A DNA stretch of 64,000 nt from Agromyces sp. Soil535 (GCF_001428255.1 NZ_LMRW01000001.1:312504-376503), one strand, 5' to 3'. Shown: positions 22,864 to 32,099, counted from the first letter of the stretch. Numbers and translations: made by a program. The notes: generated by a model from the letters alone, not told the origin.

Positions 22864-25815
22864 TCAGCCGGCGACCCGCACGACGAGGCCGCTCCCGTCG
22901 GTGATGCCGGCCGAGTTCTCGAGCTCGACCGTGTAGTGGTGCTCGCCGTGAGCGGCATCCGTGATCGGGAACTCCACCACCCGCTCGCTGGCGGCCGAGC
23001 GATAGGCGCGGGCGATCACCGAGCCGTGCTCGATGAGCCGTACCACCGTGGTGGGCTCGCCCTGGCCCACCTTCACCTTCACGACGTAGTCGCCGTCGGC
23101 GTCGGGGCCCCGCCTCGGGCCAGTGAGCGCCGAGACCTCGGCAGCGGGCGGCGCGGCGGCGGCGGCGTCGACGCCGGCCTCCTTCCACATCGCGCCGTGC
23201 AGCGGCGTCACCGTGAGCGACTCGAGCGAGGCACCCTCGCCGTCGGCCCACAGGCCGATCGCGTCGGCGCCAGCGTTAGGGAACACCTGGTCGGTGATGG
23301 TCGTGCGCCCGTCGGCCGTGAACACCTCGACGGAGGAACGGTCGACGTACACGGTGAAGGCGACGGTGCCGTCATCGCGGATCACCACGGGCGCATCCTC
23401 GATCGACGCGAACGCCGGGTGGAACGCGGTGCTCCCCGAGTCGCGCCGGTCCACGAACAAGCGACCGGATGCCGCGGAGTACGCGATGCGCGTCGCCGAC
23501 TCGCCATCGCCGAGCACGCTGAGCCCCACCGCCTCTGCGTCGCCCGGCCGCAGCACCGCGTCGATGCGAACGACGTCGCCCGCCACGGGAAGCGTCTCGG
23601 CGCCGTCGGCGATCGGCCGCGAGGCATCCGTGTACGCGAGGTCCGTCTGGTCGAGCTGGGCGAACTCCGGCACCACCTGCTGCGCGAGCCGCGGGCCCTT
23701 CGGCGTGGAGACGAGCTCGACGTCGCGCGGCAGCGCCATCGCGCTTCGCCACGTCCCCGTCGGGATGTCGTTGGCGTAGTCCCAGTCGTTCATCCAGCCG
23801 AGCATCACGCGTCGCCCGTCGGGGGCGCCGCTGAACGACACGGTCGCGTAGTAGTCGCGGCCCCAGTCGAGCCAGTCGTAGCCCTCGATGCGCGGCGACG
23901 CCGCGGCATCCGAGAACATCACCTCGTCGACCAGGATGTGGCCCCAGCCGAACCGGTTGTTGTCGACGACGCGCACGGATGCCTCGTGGCCGGCGAACTC
24001 CGACACGTCCCAGCTCACCCAGTCGAGGTTCTCGCTGTTGCGGCCGGTGGCGGTGCGCACGACCTCGCCGTCGACCACGAGGCTGACCGAGGTCTCCTCG
24101 CTCCGCGCCTGCGCCGGCTCGCCGCCCAGCACGAGGTGGTCGACCGTGAGGTGGCCCCAGCCACCCGTCGCGTCGTCGTGCACCTGGAATTGCGCATCAC
24201 GGCCGGCGAACTCCGAGACATCCCACGACTGCCAGTTCAGCTGGCCGGCCTCGGGTCCGGTGGCCGTGCGCACCACCTCGCCGTCGACGAGCAGCCGCAC
24301 CTCGAGCGTGCCGTTGAACCGCTTGCCGCCGCCGAGGAGGAACGAGAGGTGGTCCTCGCCGTCGGCGATCGTGAACGGGGGCGAGGTGAGGTCGCCGAGG
24401 TTGTCGTCGCCCTTCGGTCCGCCCTCCCAGGTGTTCAGGCGCTTCGCGCCGAGGTAGTAATCGCCGCCCGCGGTCGACGGGTTGCGCCACGGCTCGGTCG
24501 CGAAGTCGCCCGTGACGTCCCAGCCCGTGTCGGCGAGGGTCGTGCCGTCGGCGAACTCGAAGCCGTCGAACAGCAGGCGCCCGGCGGGCGGCTCGTTGCC
24601 GAGCTGCGTGCCGTCGACGTGCGGGTGGTTGCCGCCGCCCACGAGCAGGTTCACGGAGTCCGCGTCGATCGTGAACGCGGGCGACTCCATCGAGCCGATC
24701 GGCCAGTCGTGGTCGGCGAAGCCGTTCACGAGCCCCGCGCCGATGAAGCCCGACACGGGATTCTGGCCGGGGAGGGTGCCGGTGGCCGGGGCATCCGTCC
24801 ACGGCCCGTTCGCCCAGTTGCCGGGCTCGTTGGTCACGGCCCAGCCCTCGTACGTGCCGCCGTTGAAGCCGGCGAAGACCTCGCCCGTTGGCAGTGCGTC
24901 ATCCGACACCGTGCTCTCGGACGCGAAGGTCGTGCCGTCGAACTCGCCCACGAAGTACTGACCGCCCGAGCCGCCGGCCACCGAGCCGGGGTTGAGGTTC
25001 ACGACGAGGACCCACTTGGTGTTCGCCGGGTCGCCGTCGACGGCGAGCGGGAACAGGTCGGGGCACTCCCAGATACCGCCCGTGGCATTGGCCGGGCCGA
25101 AGTCGCTGAGATGGGTCCAGGTCTTCAGGTCATCGCTGCGGGAGAGCACCACCTTGTACTGCAGTGCCTCGACGGCGACCATGACCCAGTAGGACTCGCC
25201 CGTGTCGGGGTCGTTGTAGCGGAAGACCTTCGGGTCGCGGAAGTTCGCGGAGTCGCGGTCGAGCACGGGGTTGCCGGCGTACTTCGTCCATGTCTGCCCG
25301 TGGTCGGTGCTGTAGGCGAGGGACTGCGCCTGGATGCCCGCGTGGGTCGGGTGCGCCGGCGTGTAGGCACTCGTGTAGATCGCCACCATCGGGGGGTTCT
25401 CGGCGGTGCCGAAGCCGCTCGTGTTCTGCTCGTCGAGCACCACCGAGCCCGAGAAGACGTCCTCGATCGGCGTGCCGTTCTCGTCGAACGTCTGCGGGAT
25501 CGCGAGCGGCTGCTGCTCCCAGTGCACGAGGTCGGTCGAGGTCGCGTGGCCCCAACTCATGTTGCCCCAGCGTGTGCCGTACGGGTTGTGCTGGAAGAAC
25601 AGGTGCCAGGTGCCGTTCTCGTACACCATGCCGTTCGGGTCGTTCATCCAGTTCCGCTCCGGCGAGAAGTGCAGGTACGGCCGGTACTGCTCATCGGCGG
25701 GGGCCGGTGCGTCGGCCTCCTCGGCGTACGCGGGGAGGCCCCCGAGCAGGCCCGCCGCGAGCGCGCCGACCGCGACCGCGGCAACGCCATCGCGCCATCG
25801 TGATTTCGCTGTCAT
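22864..25815 (-). CDS. Secreted GH32 fructan hydrolase (levanase/inulinase type)
   Basis: 983 residues. A Sec signal ends near GLPAYA (about 31). The five-bladed GH32 propeller has WMNDPNG (nucleophile Asp 59), FRDPKVF (near 193) and ECPDLF (acid/base Glu near 251). The last blade (DWGRDYYATVSF, MLGWMNDW) only appears near 645, because residues about 325-640 are an insertion that includes two similar ~70-residue segments (each with VDGEVVRTATG and SWDVSEFAG) resembling carbohydrate-binding jelly-rolls. A GH32 C-terminal beta-sandwich follows (VEVFTADGRTTI), then a last Ig-like region. No sortase motif. The LacI operator upstream and the adjacent kinase and transporter point to fructan use. 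Confidence 0.92.
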   Translation of the reverse strand: MTAKSRWRDGVAAVAVGALAAGLLGGLPAYAEEADAPAPADEQYRPYLHFSPERNWMNDPNGMVYENGTWHLFFQHNPYGTRWGNMSWGHATSTDLVHWEQQPLAIPQTFDENGTPIEDVFSGSVVLDEQNTSGFGTAENPPMVAIYTSAYTPAHPTHAGIQAQSLAYSTDHGQTWTKYAGNPVLDRDSANFRDPKVFRYNDPDTGESYWVMVAVEALQYKVVLSRSDDLKTWTHLSDFGPANATGGIWECPDLFPLAVDGDPANTKWVLVVNLNPGSVAGGSGGQYFVGEFDGTTFASESTVSDDALPTGEVFAGFNGGTYEGWAVTNEPGNWANGPWTDAPATGTLPGQNPVSGFIGAGLVNGFADHDWPIGSMESPAFTIDADSVNLLVGGGNHPHVDGTQLGNEPPAGRLLFDGFEFADGTTLADTGWDVTGDFATEPWRNPSTAGGDYYLGAKRLNTWEGGPKGDDNLGDLTSPPFTIADGEDHLSFLLGGGKRFNGTLEVRLLVDGEVVRTATGPEAGQLNWQSWDVSEFAGRDAQFQVHDDATGGWGHLTVDHLVLGGEPAQARSEETSVSLVVDGEVVRTATGRNSENLDWVSWDVSEFAGHEASVRVVDNNRFGWGHILVDEVMFSDAAASPRIEGYDWLDWGRDYYATVSFSGAPDGRRVMLGWMNDWDYANDIPTGTWRSAMALPRDVELVSTPKGPRLAQQVVPEFAQLDQTDLAYTDASRPIADGAETLPVAGDVVRIDAVLRPGDAEAVGLSVLGDGESATRIAYSAASGRLFVDRRDSGSTAFHPAFASIEDAPVVIRDDGTVAFTVYVDRSSVEVFTADGRTTITDQVFPNAGADAIGLWADGEGASLESLTVTPLHGAMWKEAGVDAAAAAPPAAEVSALTGPRRGPDADGDYVVKVKVGQGEPTTVVRLIEHGSVIARAYRSAASERVVEFPITDAAHGEHHYTVELENSAGITDGSGLVVRVAG

Positions 25816-25856
25816 CGTCTGATTCGCCCTTCATTGCGCGTCTCACGAGATCATGG

Positions 25857-25914
25857 TGACATCGTTGTCAATCCAACGGCGGCGATGCTACGCAGTGTCC
25901 GGTCGACATTGCAA
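25857..25914 (-). promoter_or_regulatory. Promoter and LacI-type operator of the GH32 gene
   Basis: On the minus strand: -35 TTGCAA (25909-25914), 18-bp spacer, -10 TAGCAT (25885-25890), operator TGACAACGATGTCA (25857-25870). The operator is identical in core to the ones at 22710, 29704 and 29782, which links this gene to the LacI repressor at 28657-29718. Confidence 0.7.
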
Positions 25915-25985
25915 GGGGGTCAGGATGCGGCGGAGTGCGGCAATCCCGGATGCCGCGGCGGGCCCCTCCGTCGTAGCCTCGACGC

Positions 25986-26501
25986 ATGGCCACCGTCATC
26001 CGTCCCGCCGTGATCGCGGACGCCCCGGGCATCGGCCGGGTGCACTGGGACAGCAACCGGACCACGTACGTGGAGACGGGCCGAGTGGCGCGCGAGCGCG
26101 TCGAGGCGTGGACGATGGTCATCCGCATCTCGTTCTGGACGGCGAACCTCGCCATCGCGAACGAGGTCTACGCCGCGCCCGAGGGCTTCCATCGCATGGC
26201 GATCTGGGTCGCCGAGGTCGACGGCGAGGTCGTCGGCTTCGCCAGCACGAGCCGGGGCAACGAACCCGATGCCCCACGCGAGCTCCAGCTGGAGACGCTC
26301 TACGTGCTCGACGGACACCACGGCACCGGCGTGGGGCAGGGCCTCCTCGAGGCCGCACTCGGGGAGGAGCCGGCCTATCTCTGGGCGCTCGACGACAACC
26401 CCCGGGCCCACGCGTTCTACCGCCGCAATGGCTTCGAGCTCGACGGCGGCGAGCAGTTCGACGACCGCTGGGAAGTCACCGAGGTGCGCTTCGTGCGCTG
26501 A
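25986..26501 (+). CDS. GNAT family N-acetyltransferase
   Basis: 171 residues, full-length single GNAT domain. IRPAVIADAPGIGRVHWDSN is the usual first strand and helix, LQLETLYVLDGHHGTGVGQGLLE is the acetyl-CoA pyrophosphate loop region (Q/RxxGxG/A in a slightly varied form HHGTGVGQ), and ALDDNPRAHAFYRRNGFELDG is the closing motif with the catalytic-region Tyr. Transfers acetyl from acetyl-CoA to an amine; substrate unknown. It sits between divergent-promoter GH32 and an unrelated LacI gene, and probably has nothing to do with fructan use. Confidence 0.85.
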   Translation: MATVIRPAVIADAPGIGRVHWDSNRTTYVETGRVARERVEAWTMVIRISFWTANLAIANEVYAAPEGFHRMAIWVAEVDGEVVGFASTSRGNEPDAPRELQLETLYVLDGHHGTGVGQGLLEAALGEEPAYLWALDDNPRAHAFYRRNGFELDGGEQFDDRWEVTEVRFVR

Positions 26502-26521
26502 CGGATGCCGCGACGCGACGT

Positions 26522-26541
26522 GCGGATGCCGCGGCATCCGC
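26522..26541. repeat. 20-bp perfect palindrome built from the GGATGCC word
   Basis: GCGGATGCCGCGGCATCCGC is self-complementary over all 20 bases. It lies in the short gap between the GNAT and LacI genes. CGGATGCC or its complement GGCATCCG recurs roughly once per kilobase over most of the window, inside genes and in both directions; this is a head-to-head pair of the word. Confidence 0.8.
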
Positions 26542-26597
26542 CTGTCATCCCGGTCCCTCCGTGCCGTGCCCTACCCAGCCCATGCAACGTAGGCTCC

Positions 26598-27695
26598 ATG
26601 CACATGGGGAACGAGCCCGGGAATCGACGCGAGCCGAGCACCTCCGCCGGGCGAGCAGGCCTCGCGGAGGTCGCCGCTGAGGCTGGGGTGTCGCCATCCA
26701 CCGTGTCCCACGCCCTGAACGGAACCCGTGCCGTGCGTGCGGAGACGCAGGAGCGCGTCGTCCGGGCGGCCGAGCGACTCGGGTACACGCACAACCGCGC
26801 CGCGCGCGGGCGGGGGAAGCGTCGTACGGCGGTCGTCGGACTCGTCATCGACTGCATCGCGACGACGCCGTTCGCCGGCCGCATCATCCAGGGGGCGCAG
26901 GAGGCGGCGCGCGAGCGCGGCACCCTGCTCATGGTGGTCGATTCCGCGGGCGACCTGGAACTCGAGGAGGGCCACTTGCGGGCGCTCGCCGACCGCCGGG
27001 TCGACGGGATCCTGCTCGCCCGCAGCTCCCACCAGGAGATCGAGCGTCCGGACGGCATCGGCGACATCCCGGTCGTCCTCATCGACGCGGTGCCCGCGCA
27101 CGGTTGGGCCGTGCCGGCGGTCGCACCCGACGAACGCGGCATTGCGGCGACCGCCGTCGCGCACCTGCTCGCAGCGGGTCATCAATACGTCGCGTTCATC
27201 AACGCCGCGGGGGACACACCCGCCACCCGCGGTCGGTATGCGGGATTCCGGTCCGCGGTCGAGTGGGCGGGACTCTATGACATGCACGCCGTCGTCGAAC
27301 GCGCCAATCCCGATGCGGCCGGCGGCCGGCGCATGGGGCGTCGCCTCCTCGACCACGCCTCCGGTGAGCGCCCCACGGCGATCTTCTGCTTCAACGACCA
27401 GATGGCGATGGGTGTCTACCAGGCCGCCGAGGCACTCGGGCTCGAGGTGCCTCGCGACTGCTCGGTGGTCGGCGTCGACGATCTCGAGATCGTGGCCGCT
27501 GCGCTCGACCCCGGCCTCACGACGATGGCGCTGCCGCACCGCGAGATGGGCCGGTGGGGTATGACCTCGCTGCTCGAGCGCATCGAGGGCCGCGCGGTGG
27601 ATGCCACCGAGCCGTTCCTGCTCGCGGGCGACCTCGTCGAGCGCCGCTCGGTCGCGCCGCCCCGCCGGCTCATGGCCTGGCTCAAGCGGCGCTGA
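26598..27695 (+). CDS. LacI-family transcription regulator (second, no obvious operon)
   Basis: 365 residues. N-terminal HTH GLAEVAAEAGVSPSTVSHALNG followed by the hinge, then a periplasmic-binding-protein fold starting VVGLVIDCI and ending in VVGVDDLEIVAAALDPGLTT. The hinge reads RAARGRGKRRTAVVG, less canonical than LacI/PurR. ATG 26598 is chosen; ATG 26604 or upstream in-frame codons are possible, as the ribosome site is poor. It is followed, tail to tail, by the fructokinase gene and lacks the TGACAACGATGTCA operator, so its targets are unknown. Confidence 0.82.
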   Translation: MHMGNEPGNRREPSTSAGRAGLAEVAAEAGVSPSTVSHALNGTRAVRAETQERVVRAAERLGYTHNRAARGRGKRRTAVVGLVIDCIATTPFAGRIIQGAQEAARERGTLLMVVDSAGDLELEEGHLRALADRRVDGILLARSSHQEIERPDGIGDIPVVLIDAVPAHGWAVPAVAPDERGIAATAVAHLLAAGHQYVAFINAAGDTPATRGRYAGFRSAVEWAGLYDMHAVVERANPDAAGGRRMGRRLLDHASGERPTAIFCFNDQMAMGVYQAAEALGLEVPRDCSVVGVDDLEIVAAALDPGLTTMALPHREMGRWGMTSLLERIEGRAVDATEPFLLAGDLVERRSVAPPRRLMAWLKRR

Positions 27696-27725
27696 GCGGT
27701 GCGCTGAGCGGATGCGCCGGGTTGC

Positions 27726-28652
27726 TCAGCTCGGGTAGACCGTCTCGGCCTGCGGCACGCGCAGCAGCGCCCCCTCGTGCCGCACCGTCGCCGCGGCGAT
27801 CGTCATGGCGTCGAGCAGCGCCGGCTCCCAGGCATCCGCCGACTGCGGAAGACCGTGCCGAGCGATGTGGTGCACGACCGCGGAGAGGGTCGCATCGCCG
27901 GCGCCCATCGTGTCCACGATCGGGCCCGGAAGCGCGACGATGTCGGCGTGCACGGCGGAGCCGTCGTGATACACGGTGGCTCCGTCGCGGCCGGCCGTCG
28001 CGAGGATCGCCCCGTGCGGGCCCGGGGCACTGCCGAGCCGGTCGACGAACGCGTCGAGCGAATCGCCGAGGAGCAGCTCGGCGTCCTCGTCGCCGACCTT
28101 GGCGAGCAGGGCGCGCGAGGCGAAGTCCTCGAAGTTCGCCAGGAACTCGTCGCGATCGGCGAGCATGCCGGCACGCGGGTTGCCGTCGACGACGACCCGC
28201 TCCTCGGGCCGCTCGATCGCCGCGACGAGCTCGCCGTACTGCTCGGCGAAGTCGAACGGAAAGCAGCTGACGACTACGAGGTCGGCCTCGTCGAGCGCGG
28301 CTCGCGTCCCCGCATCGAAGCGGATGCCGCGCTGCTTCGCGGCCTCGTTGAACTCGTACCGCGGCTCGCCGTCGGTGCGATCGGAGACCGCTCGTGACGT
28401 GCCGTGCGCCGAGGGGCTCTCGACGAGCCGCACCCCGTAGTCGCGCAGGTAGGAGCGGATCCGCTCGGCGGGTTCGTCGTCGCCGAGCATCGCGACGAGC
28501 GTGACGTCCTCGCCGAGGAGCGAGAGGCCCACTGCCACGTTCAGCGCGGCACCGCCGACGAACTCGCGGGAGCCGTGCGGGTCGCGCAGCTCGTCGATCA
28601 GGGCATCGCCGACGACGGTGATCCGCCTCGCCGAAGGGGTCGCGTCGGTCAT
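27726..28652 (-). CDS. PfkB-family sugar kinase, probable fructokinase
   Basis: 308 residues. Has the PfkB N-terminal glycine pair (EFVGGAALNVAVGLSLLG near 31-47) and the catalytic signature DTMGAGDATLSA (about 258-269, with the base Asp). It should phosphorylate a free sugar with ATP in the cytoplasm. Placed four bases after the LacI repressor gene in one operon and next to a secreted fructanase and a sugar importer, fructose is the likely substrate. Confidence 0.85.
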   Translation of the reverse strand: MTDATPSARRITVVGDALIDELRDPHGSREFVGGAALNVAVGLSLLGEDVTLVAMLGDDEPAERIRSYLRDYGVRLVESPSAHGTSRAVSDRTDGEPRYEFNEAAKQRGIRFDAGTRAALDEADLVVVSCFPFDFAEQYGELVAAIERPEERVVVDGNPRAGMLADRDEFLANFEDFASRALLAKVGDEDAELLLGDSLDAFVDRLGSAPGPHGAILATAGRDGATVYHDGSAVHADIVALPGPIVDTMGAGDATLSAVVHHIARHGLPQSADAWEPALLDAMTIAAATVRHEGALLRVPQAETVYPS

Positions 28653-28656
28653 CCGC

Positions 28657-29718
28657 TCAGCCTTCCTCGCGCGACGGGATCTCGCCCGAGCCGCGCTCGA
28701 TCAGTCGGGTCGGCACGATCGTGCGTGCCGGGGGGCTGTGGTCGCCGCCGAGCCGTGCGAACACCCGCTCGGCCGCAATGCGCCCGATCTCCTGCGGGTT
28801 CTGCGCGACGACGGTGACGCCAGGGTCGAGGAGGTCGCCGAGCGGCACGTCGTCGAACCCGACGAGGGCGGTGTCGCGGTGCCGGCCGAGTTCGCGGAGG
28901 CCGCGGATGACCCCGATCGTGACGAGGTTCTGGGCGCTGAAGACGGCCGTCGGCGGGGTGGGGGAGTCGAACAGCGCGACGAGCGCAGCGCGAGCGGACT
29001 CCTCGTCGTGCAGGTCCTCGATCACGGGCACGCCGCGCGTGGCCACGCCGGCGCGGCCGAGCTCTTCGAGGAAGCCGCGGCGTCGTTCGCGCGCGGTCTG
29101 GATCGTGTGCCGGTCGCCGAGGTACGCGAGGCGGCGGTGGCCGCGCTCGAGGAGGTGGCGGGTGGCGAGCGCGGCGCCGTCGGCGTTGTCGCTCACGACG
29201 GCGTCGGAGGTGATGCCGGCGGGCTCGCGGTCGACGAAGACGACGGGGGTGCCCCGGCGCAGCTCGGGGGCGAGGTAGGACTGGCTCTCGGAGACGGTCG
29301 TGAGGATGAGCCCGTCGACGCGCCGGCTCAGGAACGCCGACACCGCCTCCTGCTCGCGGTCGGGATCGTCGTCGAGGCTCGAGGCGAAGACGGCGACGCC
29401 GTGCTCGAGGGCGGCGTCCTCCACCGCGCGGTGCACGGCCCCGGCGAACGGGTTGTCGACGCTGCCGACGAGGAGCCCGAGCGTGCGGGTGCGCCCGTCG
29501 GCGCGCCTGAGGTTCCCGGCGTGCAGGTCGGGCTGGTAGTCGAGTGTGCGCGCGGCGGCGGTCACCTTCGCGATCGTCGCCGCCGAGACGTTCGGCTCGC
29601 CGTTGATCACGCGCGAGACGGTCTTGACGCCGACGCCGGCGAGGGCGGCGACGTGCCGCATCGTCGGGCGGGAGCGTGCGCCCCCGGACGACGACGTTGC
29701 ATCTGACAACGATGTCAC
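28657..29718 (-). CDS. LacI-family repressor of the fructan regulon
   Basis: 353 residues. HTH MRHVAALAGVGVKTVSRVINGEPNV in two halves, hinge LHAGNLRR, then ligand domain from TLGLLVGSVDNPF to the end. The start is GTG 29718 behind GGAGAG; the first codons GTG ACA TCG TTG TCA are themselves the operator (29704-29717), so the repressor can sit on its own start codon. The operators before the fructanase gene, the orphan leader and the sugar-binding protein gene share this sequence. Fructose or a phosphorylated form is the likely inducer. Confidence 0.88.
   Translation of the reverse strand: MTSLSDATSSSGGARSRPTMRHVAALAGVGVKTVSRVINGEPNVSAATIAKVTAAARTLDYQPDLHAGNLRRADGRTRTLGLLVGSVDNPFAGAVHRAVEDAALEHGVAVFASSLDDDPDREQEAVSAFLSRRVDGLILTTVSESQSYLAPELRRGTPVVFVDREPAGITSDAVVSDNADGAALATRHLLERGHRRLAYLGDRHTIQTARERRRGFLEELGRAGVATRGVPVIEDLHDEESARAALVALFDSPTPPTAVFSAQNLVTIGVIRGLRELGRHRDTALVGFDDVPLGDLLDPGVTVVAQNPQEIGRIAAERVFARLGGDHSPPARTIVPTRLIERGSGEIPSREEG
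29704..29717. promoter_or_regulatory. LacI-type operator overlapping the lacI start
   Basis: TGACAACGATGTCA, a 14-bp palindrome with a central CG as expected for LacI-family sites. It covers bases 2-15 of the repressor gene. One of four matching sites in this window. Confidence 0.75.
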
Positions 29719-29746
29719 GATCTGCTCTCCAATGTGCAAGTTCGAC

Positions 29747-29795
29747 TTGACTATACACATCTGGATGGTCTAGACCTAACTTGACATCGTTGTCA
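29747..29795 (+). promoter_or_regulatory. Promoter and operator of the sugar ABC operon
   Basis: TTGACT (29747-29752) with TAGACC (29771-29776) 18 bp on gives a plausible -35/-10, and TGACATCGTTGTCA (29782-29795) follows directly, about 38 bp before the binding-protein start. The palindrome GGTCTAGACC overlaps the -10. On the other strand TATAGT (29750-29755) may serve lacI. Confidence 0.6.
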
Positions 29796-29833
29796 GGGAG
29801 ACAACGGTCCCCCACACAAGAGGAGATTCATCG

Positions 29834-30931
29834 ATGAATCACACAGCACCCGGCGCGCTCCGTCGTCGCCTCATCGCCACGGGCTCGGTGGCTGCGGCCG
29901 CCGTGCTCGCCTTCACCGGATGCGCCTCCGGCGGATCCGGCTCAACCGATGGCGGGAGCGACGAAACCATCGGCGTCTCGCTCATCGTGAAGCTCACCAC
30001 GAACCCGTTCTTCGTCGCCATGCAGGAGGGCGCCGAGGCGGCCGCCGAGGATCTCGGCATTGAGCTGACGATGGCCGCGGGCAAGGAGGACGGCGACGAG
30101 GACACCCAGATCCAGGCCGTCGAGAACGCCATCTCAAGGGGCGACGCCGGCATCCTGATCACCCCGAACGGCCCTGCCGTCGAGGATGCCCTCATCAAGG
30201 CGCGTGATGCGGGCCTCTACGTGATCGCGCTCGACACGCCGCCCGCCGACCCCGAGTCGGTCGACATCACCTTCGCGACCGACAACTACCTCGCAGGCCA
30301 GAAGATCGGCGAGTGGACCGCGGCGAAGCTCGCAGGCGAGAAGGCCACCATCGCGATGATCGACCTCTTCGACGACAAGGTCGTCTCGGTGGACGTCGCC
30401 CGCGACCAGGGCTTCCTCGACGGCATGGGCATCGACCTCGCCGACGAGACGGCGAACGGCGACGAGGCGGCCACGGGCACATACAGCGGCGGCGAGTACG
30501 AGATCGTCGGCAACGAGGTGTCGCAGGGCGCCGAGGACGGCGGCCGCACCGCCGCCGAGACGCTGCTCTCGAAGAACCCCGACATCAACGTGGTCTACAC
30601 GATCAATGAGCCGGCCGCCTACGGCGCGTACGAGGCGTTCAAGGCTGCGGGCTCCACCGACGGGCTCATCGTGGTCTCGGTCGACGGAGGCTGCGCCGGC
30701 ATCGACGCGGTCACGGACGGCATCATCGGCGCGACGAGCCAGCAGTACCCGGTGAAGATGGCCCAGCTCGGCGTGCAGGCGATCTTCGACCTGGTCGAGA
30801 CGGGCGAGGTGCCCGACGTCACCGAGGGCCTCGAGTTCTTCAACACCGGCGTCGAGCTCGTGACCGACGACCCGCAGGACGGCGTCGACTCCATCGACAC
30901 GACCGAGGGCAGCGAGATCTGCTGGGGCTGA
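29834..30931 (+). CDS. Sugar ABC transporter substrate-binding lipoprotein
   Basis: 365 residues. Lipobox FTGC (Cys near 31) and a Gly/Ser linker, then a ribose/fructose-type periplasmic-binding fold beginning TIGVSLIVKLTTNPFFVAMQ and with IDLFDDKVVSVDVARDQGF and NPDINVVYTINEPAA in the hinge and second domain. RbsB/FrcB class. First gene of the importer operon with the LacI operator upstream; fructose or an oligofructan product is the probable ligand. AGAGGAG precedes the start by eight bases. Confidence 0.87.
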   Translation: MNHTAPGALRRRLIATGSVAAAAVLAFTGCASGGSGSTDGGSDETIGVSLIVKLTTNPFFVAMQEGAEAAAEDLGIELTMAAGKEDGDEDTQIQAVENAISRGDAGILITPNGPAVEDALIKARDAGLYVIALDTPPADPESVDITFATDNYLAGQKIGEWTAAKLAGEKATIAMIDLFDDKVVSVDVARDQGFLDGMGIDLADETANGDEAATGTYSGGEYEIVGNEVSQGAEDGGRTAAETLLSKNPDINVVYTINEPAAYGAYEAFKAAGSTDGLIVVSVDGGCAGIDAVTDGIIGATSQQYPVKMAQLGVQAIFDLVETGEVPDVTEGLEFFNTGVELVTDDPQDGVDSIDTTEGSEICWG

Positions 30932-30932
30932 T

Positions 30933-30968
30933 CCCCGGCACCGCACCGTGAGGCGGTGCGGATCGGGG
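30933..30968 (+). terminator. Hairpin between binding-protein and permease genes
   Basis: GCACCGC (30938-30944) pairs with GCGGTGC (30953-30959) around eight bases, extended by an outer CCCCG/CGGGG. A 127-bp gap follows the binding-protein gene. Such intercistronic hairpins usually protect the upstream message or partly stop transcription, which gives more binding protein than permease. Confidence 0.5.
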
Positions 30969-31058
30969 CGGATGTCGCGTGAGCATCCCCGTGCCGCGGC
31001 ATCCGCTGCCCCCCGCTCGATCCGCACCCCCTCACCCTTGAACATCGGAGAGACAAAC

Positions 31059-32099
31059 GTGAGTCAGCACACGCCCGAGCCGCCGACGTCGGCGCTCGAC
31101 CTGGCCGAGGAGTTCCTCGACCGCACCACCCCGCTCAGCCGCATCCGCAACACGCTGCACCGCTACCCGGCCATCAGTCCAGCCATCGTGCTGGTGGTGT
31201 CCGTGATCGTGTTCGGCCTGCTCAACGATCGCTTCCTGAACCCCGCGAACCTGTCGCTCATCACGCAGCAGGTCGCCGTGGTCGGCACGCTCGGGGTCGC
31301 CCAGACGCTCGTCATCCTGACCGCCGGCATCGACCTCTCGGTCGGCGCGGTCATGGTGCTGAGCTCGATGGTGATCGCCCAGACGACCGTGAACCAGGGA
31401 CTGCCCGCGGTGCTCGGCCTTTTCCTGGGCCTCGTCGTCGCGCTCGGCGCGGGCGCCCTCAACGGCTTCCTGGTCACCCGCCTGAAGCTGCCGCCGTTCA
31501 TCGTGACGCTCGGCACGCTCAACATCTTCGTCGCGCTCACGCTGCTCTACTCGGGCGGCGCCACGATACGCGGCGCGGAGATGCCCGACCTGCTCACCTG
31601 GACCGGCGAGACGTTCAGCCTCGGTGGCGTCAACATCACGGTCGGCGTGCTGATGATGCTCGTCCTCTACGTCGTGGTCGCGCTCATCCTGTCGAAGACC
31701 GCTTGGGGCCGACACGTGTACGCCGTCGGCGACAACCCCGAGTCGGCGCGGCTGGCCGGCATCCGGGTGAGTCGGGTGCTCATGAGCGTCTACCTCGCCG
31801 CCGGAGCGATCCTCGCGCTCGGGGCGTGGATCCAGATCGGGCGCACCAACGCGGCATCGCCGAACGCAGGCGTCGACCTCAACCTCGACTCGATCACCGC
31901 TGTCGTCATCGGCGGCACGAGCCTCTTCGGCGGTCGCGGCACCGTGTGGGGCACCCTCCTCGGCGCCCTCATCGTGGGTGTCTTCCGCAACGGCCTCTCG
32001 CTCGCAGGGCTCGATGTGCTCTGGCAGACCTTCGCCGTCGGCGTGCTCATCATCGTCGCCGTCTCGGTCGACCAGTGGATCCGAAAGGTACGGAAATGA
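31059..32099 (+). CDS. Sugar ABC transporter permease
   Basis: 346 residues with about nine or ten membrane segments; RbsC/FrcC class. The family motif region ILTAGIDLSVGAVMVLSSM near 91 and LNGFLVTRLKLPPFIVTLGT near 148 are plain, and the ATPase-contact loop ITAVVIGGTSLFGGRGTVWG is near 288. GTG 31059 has GGAGAG and starts SQHTPEPPTSALDLAEEFLD, a normal cytoplasmic tail. Overlaps the ATPase gene by four bases. Confidence 0.9.
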   Translation: MSQHTPEPPTSALDLAEEFLDRTTPLSRIRNTLHRYPAISPAIVLVVSVIVFGLLNDRFLNPANLSLITQQVAVVGTLGVAQTLVILTAGIDLSVGAVMVLSSMVIAQTTVNQGLPAVLGLFLGLVVALGAGALNGFLVTRLKLPPFIVTLGTLNIFVALTLLYSGGATIRGAEMPDLLTWTGETFSLGGVNITVGVLMMLVLYVVVALILSKTAWGRHVYAVGDNPESARLAGIRVSRVLMSVYLAAGAILALGAWIQIGRTNAASPNAGVDLNLDSITAVVIGGTSLFGGRGTVWGTLLGALIVGVFRNGLSLAGLDVLWQTFAVGVLIIVAVSVDQWIRKVRK

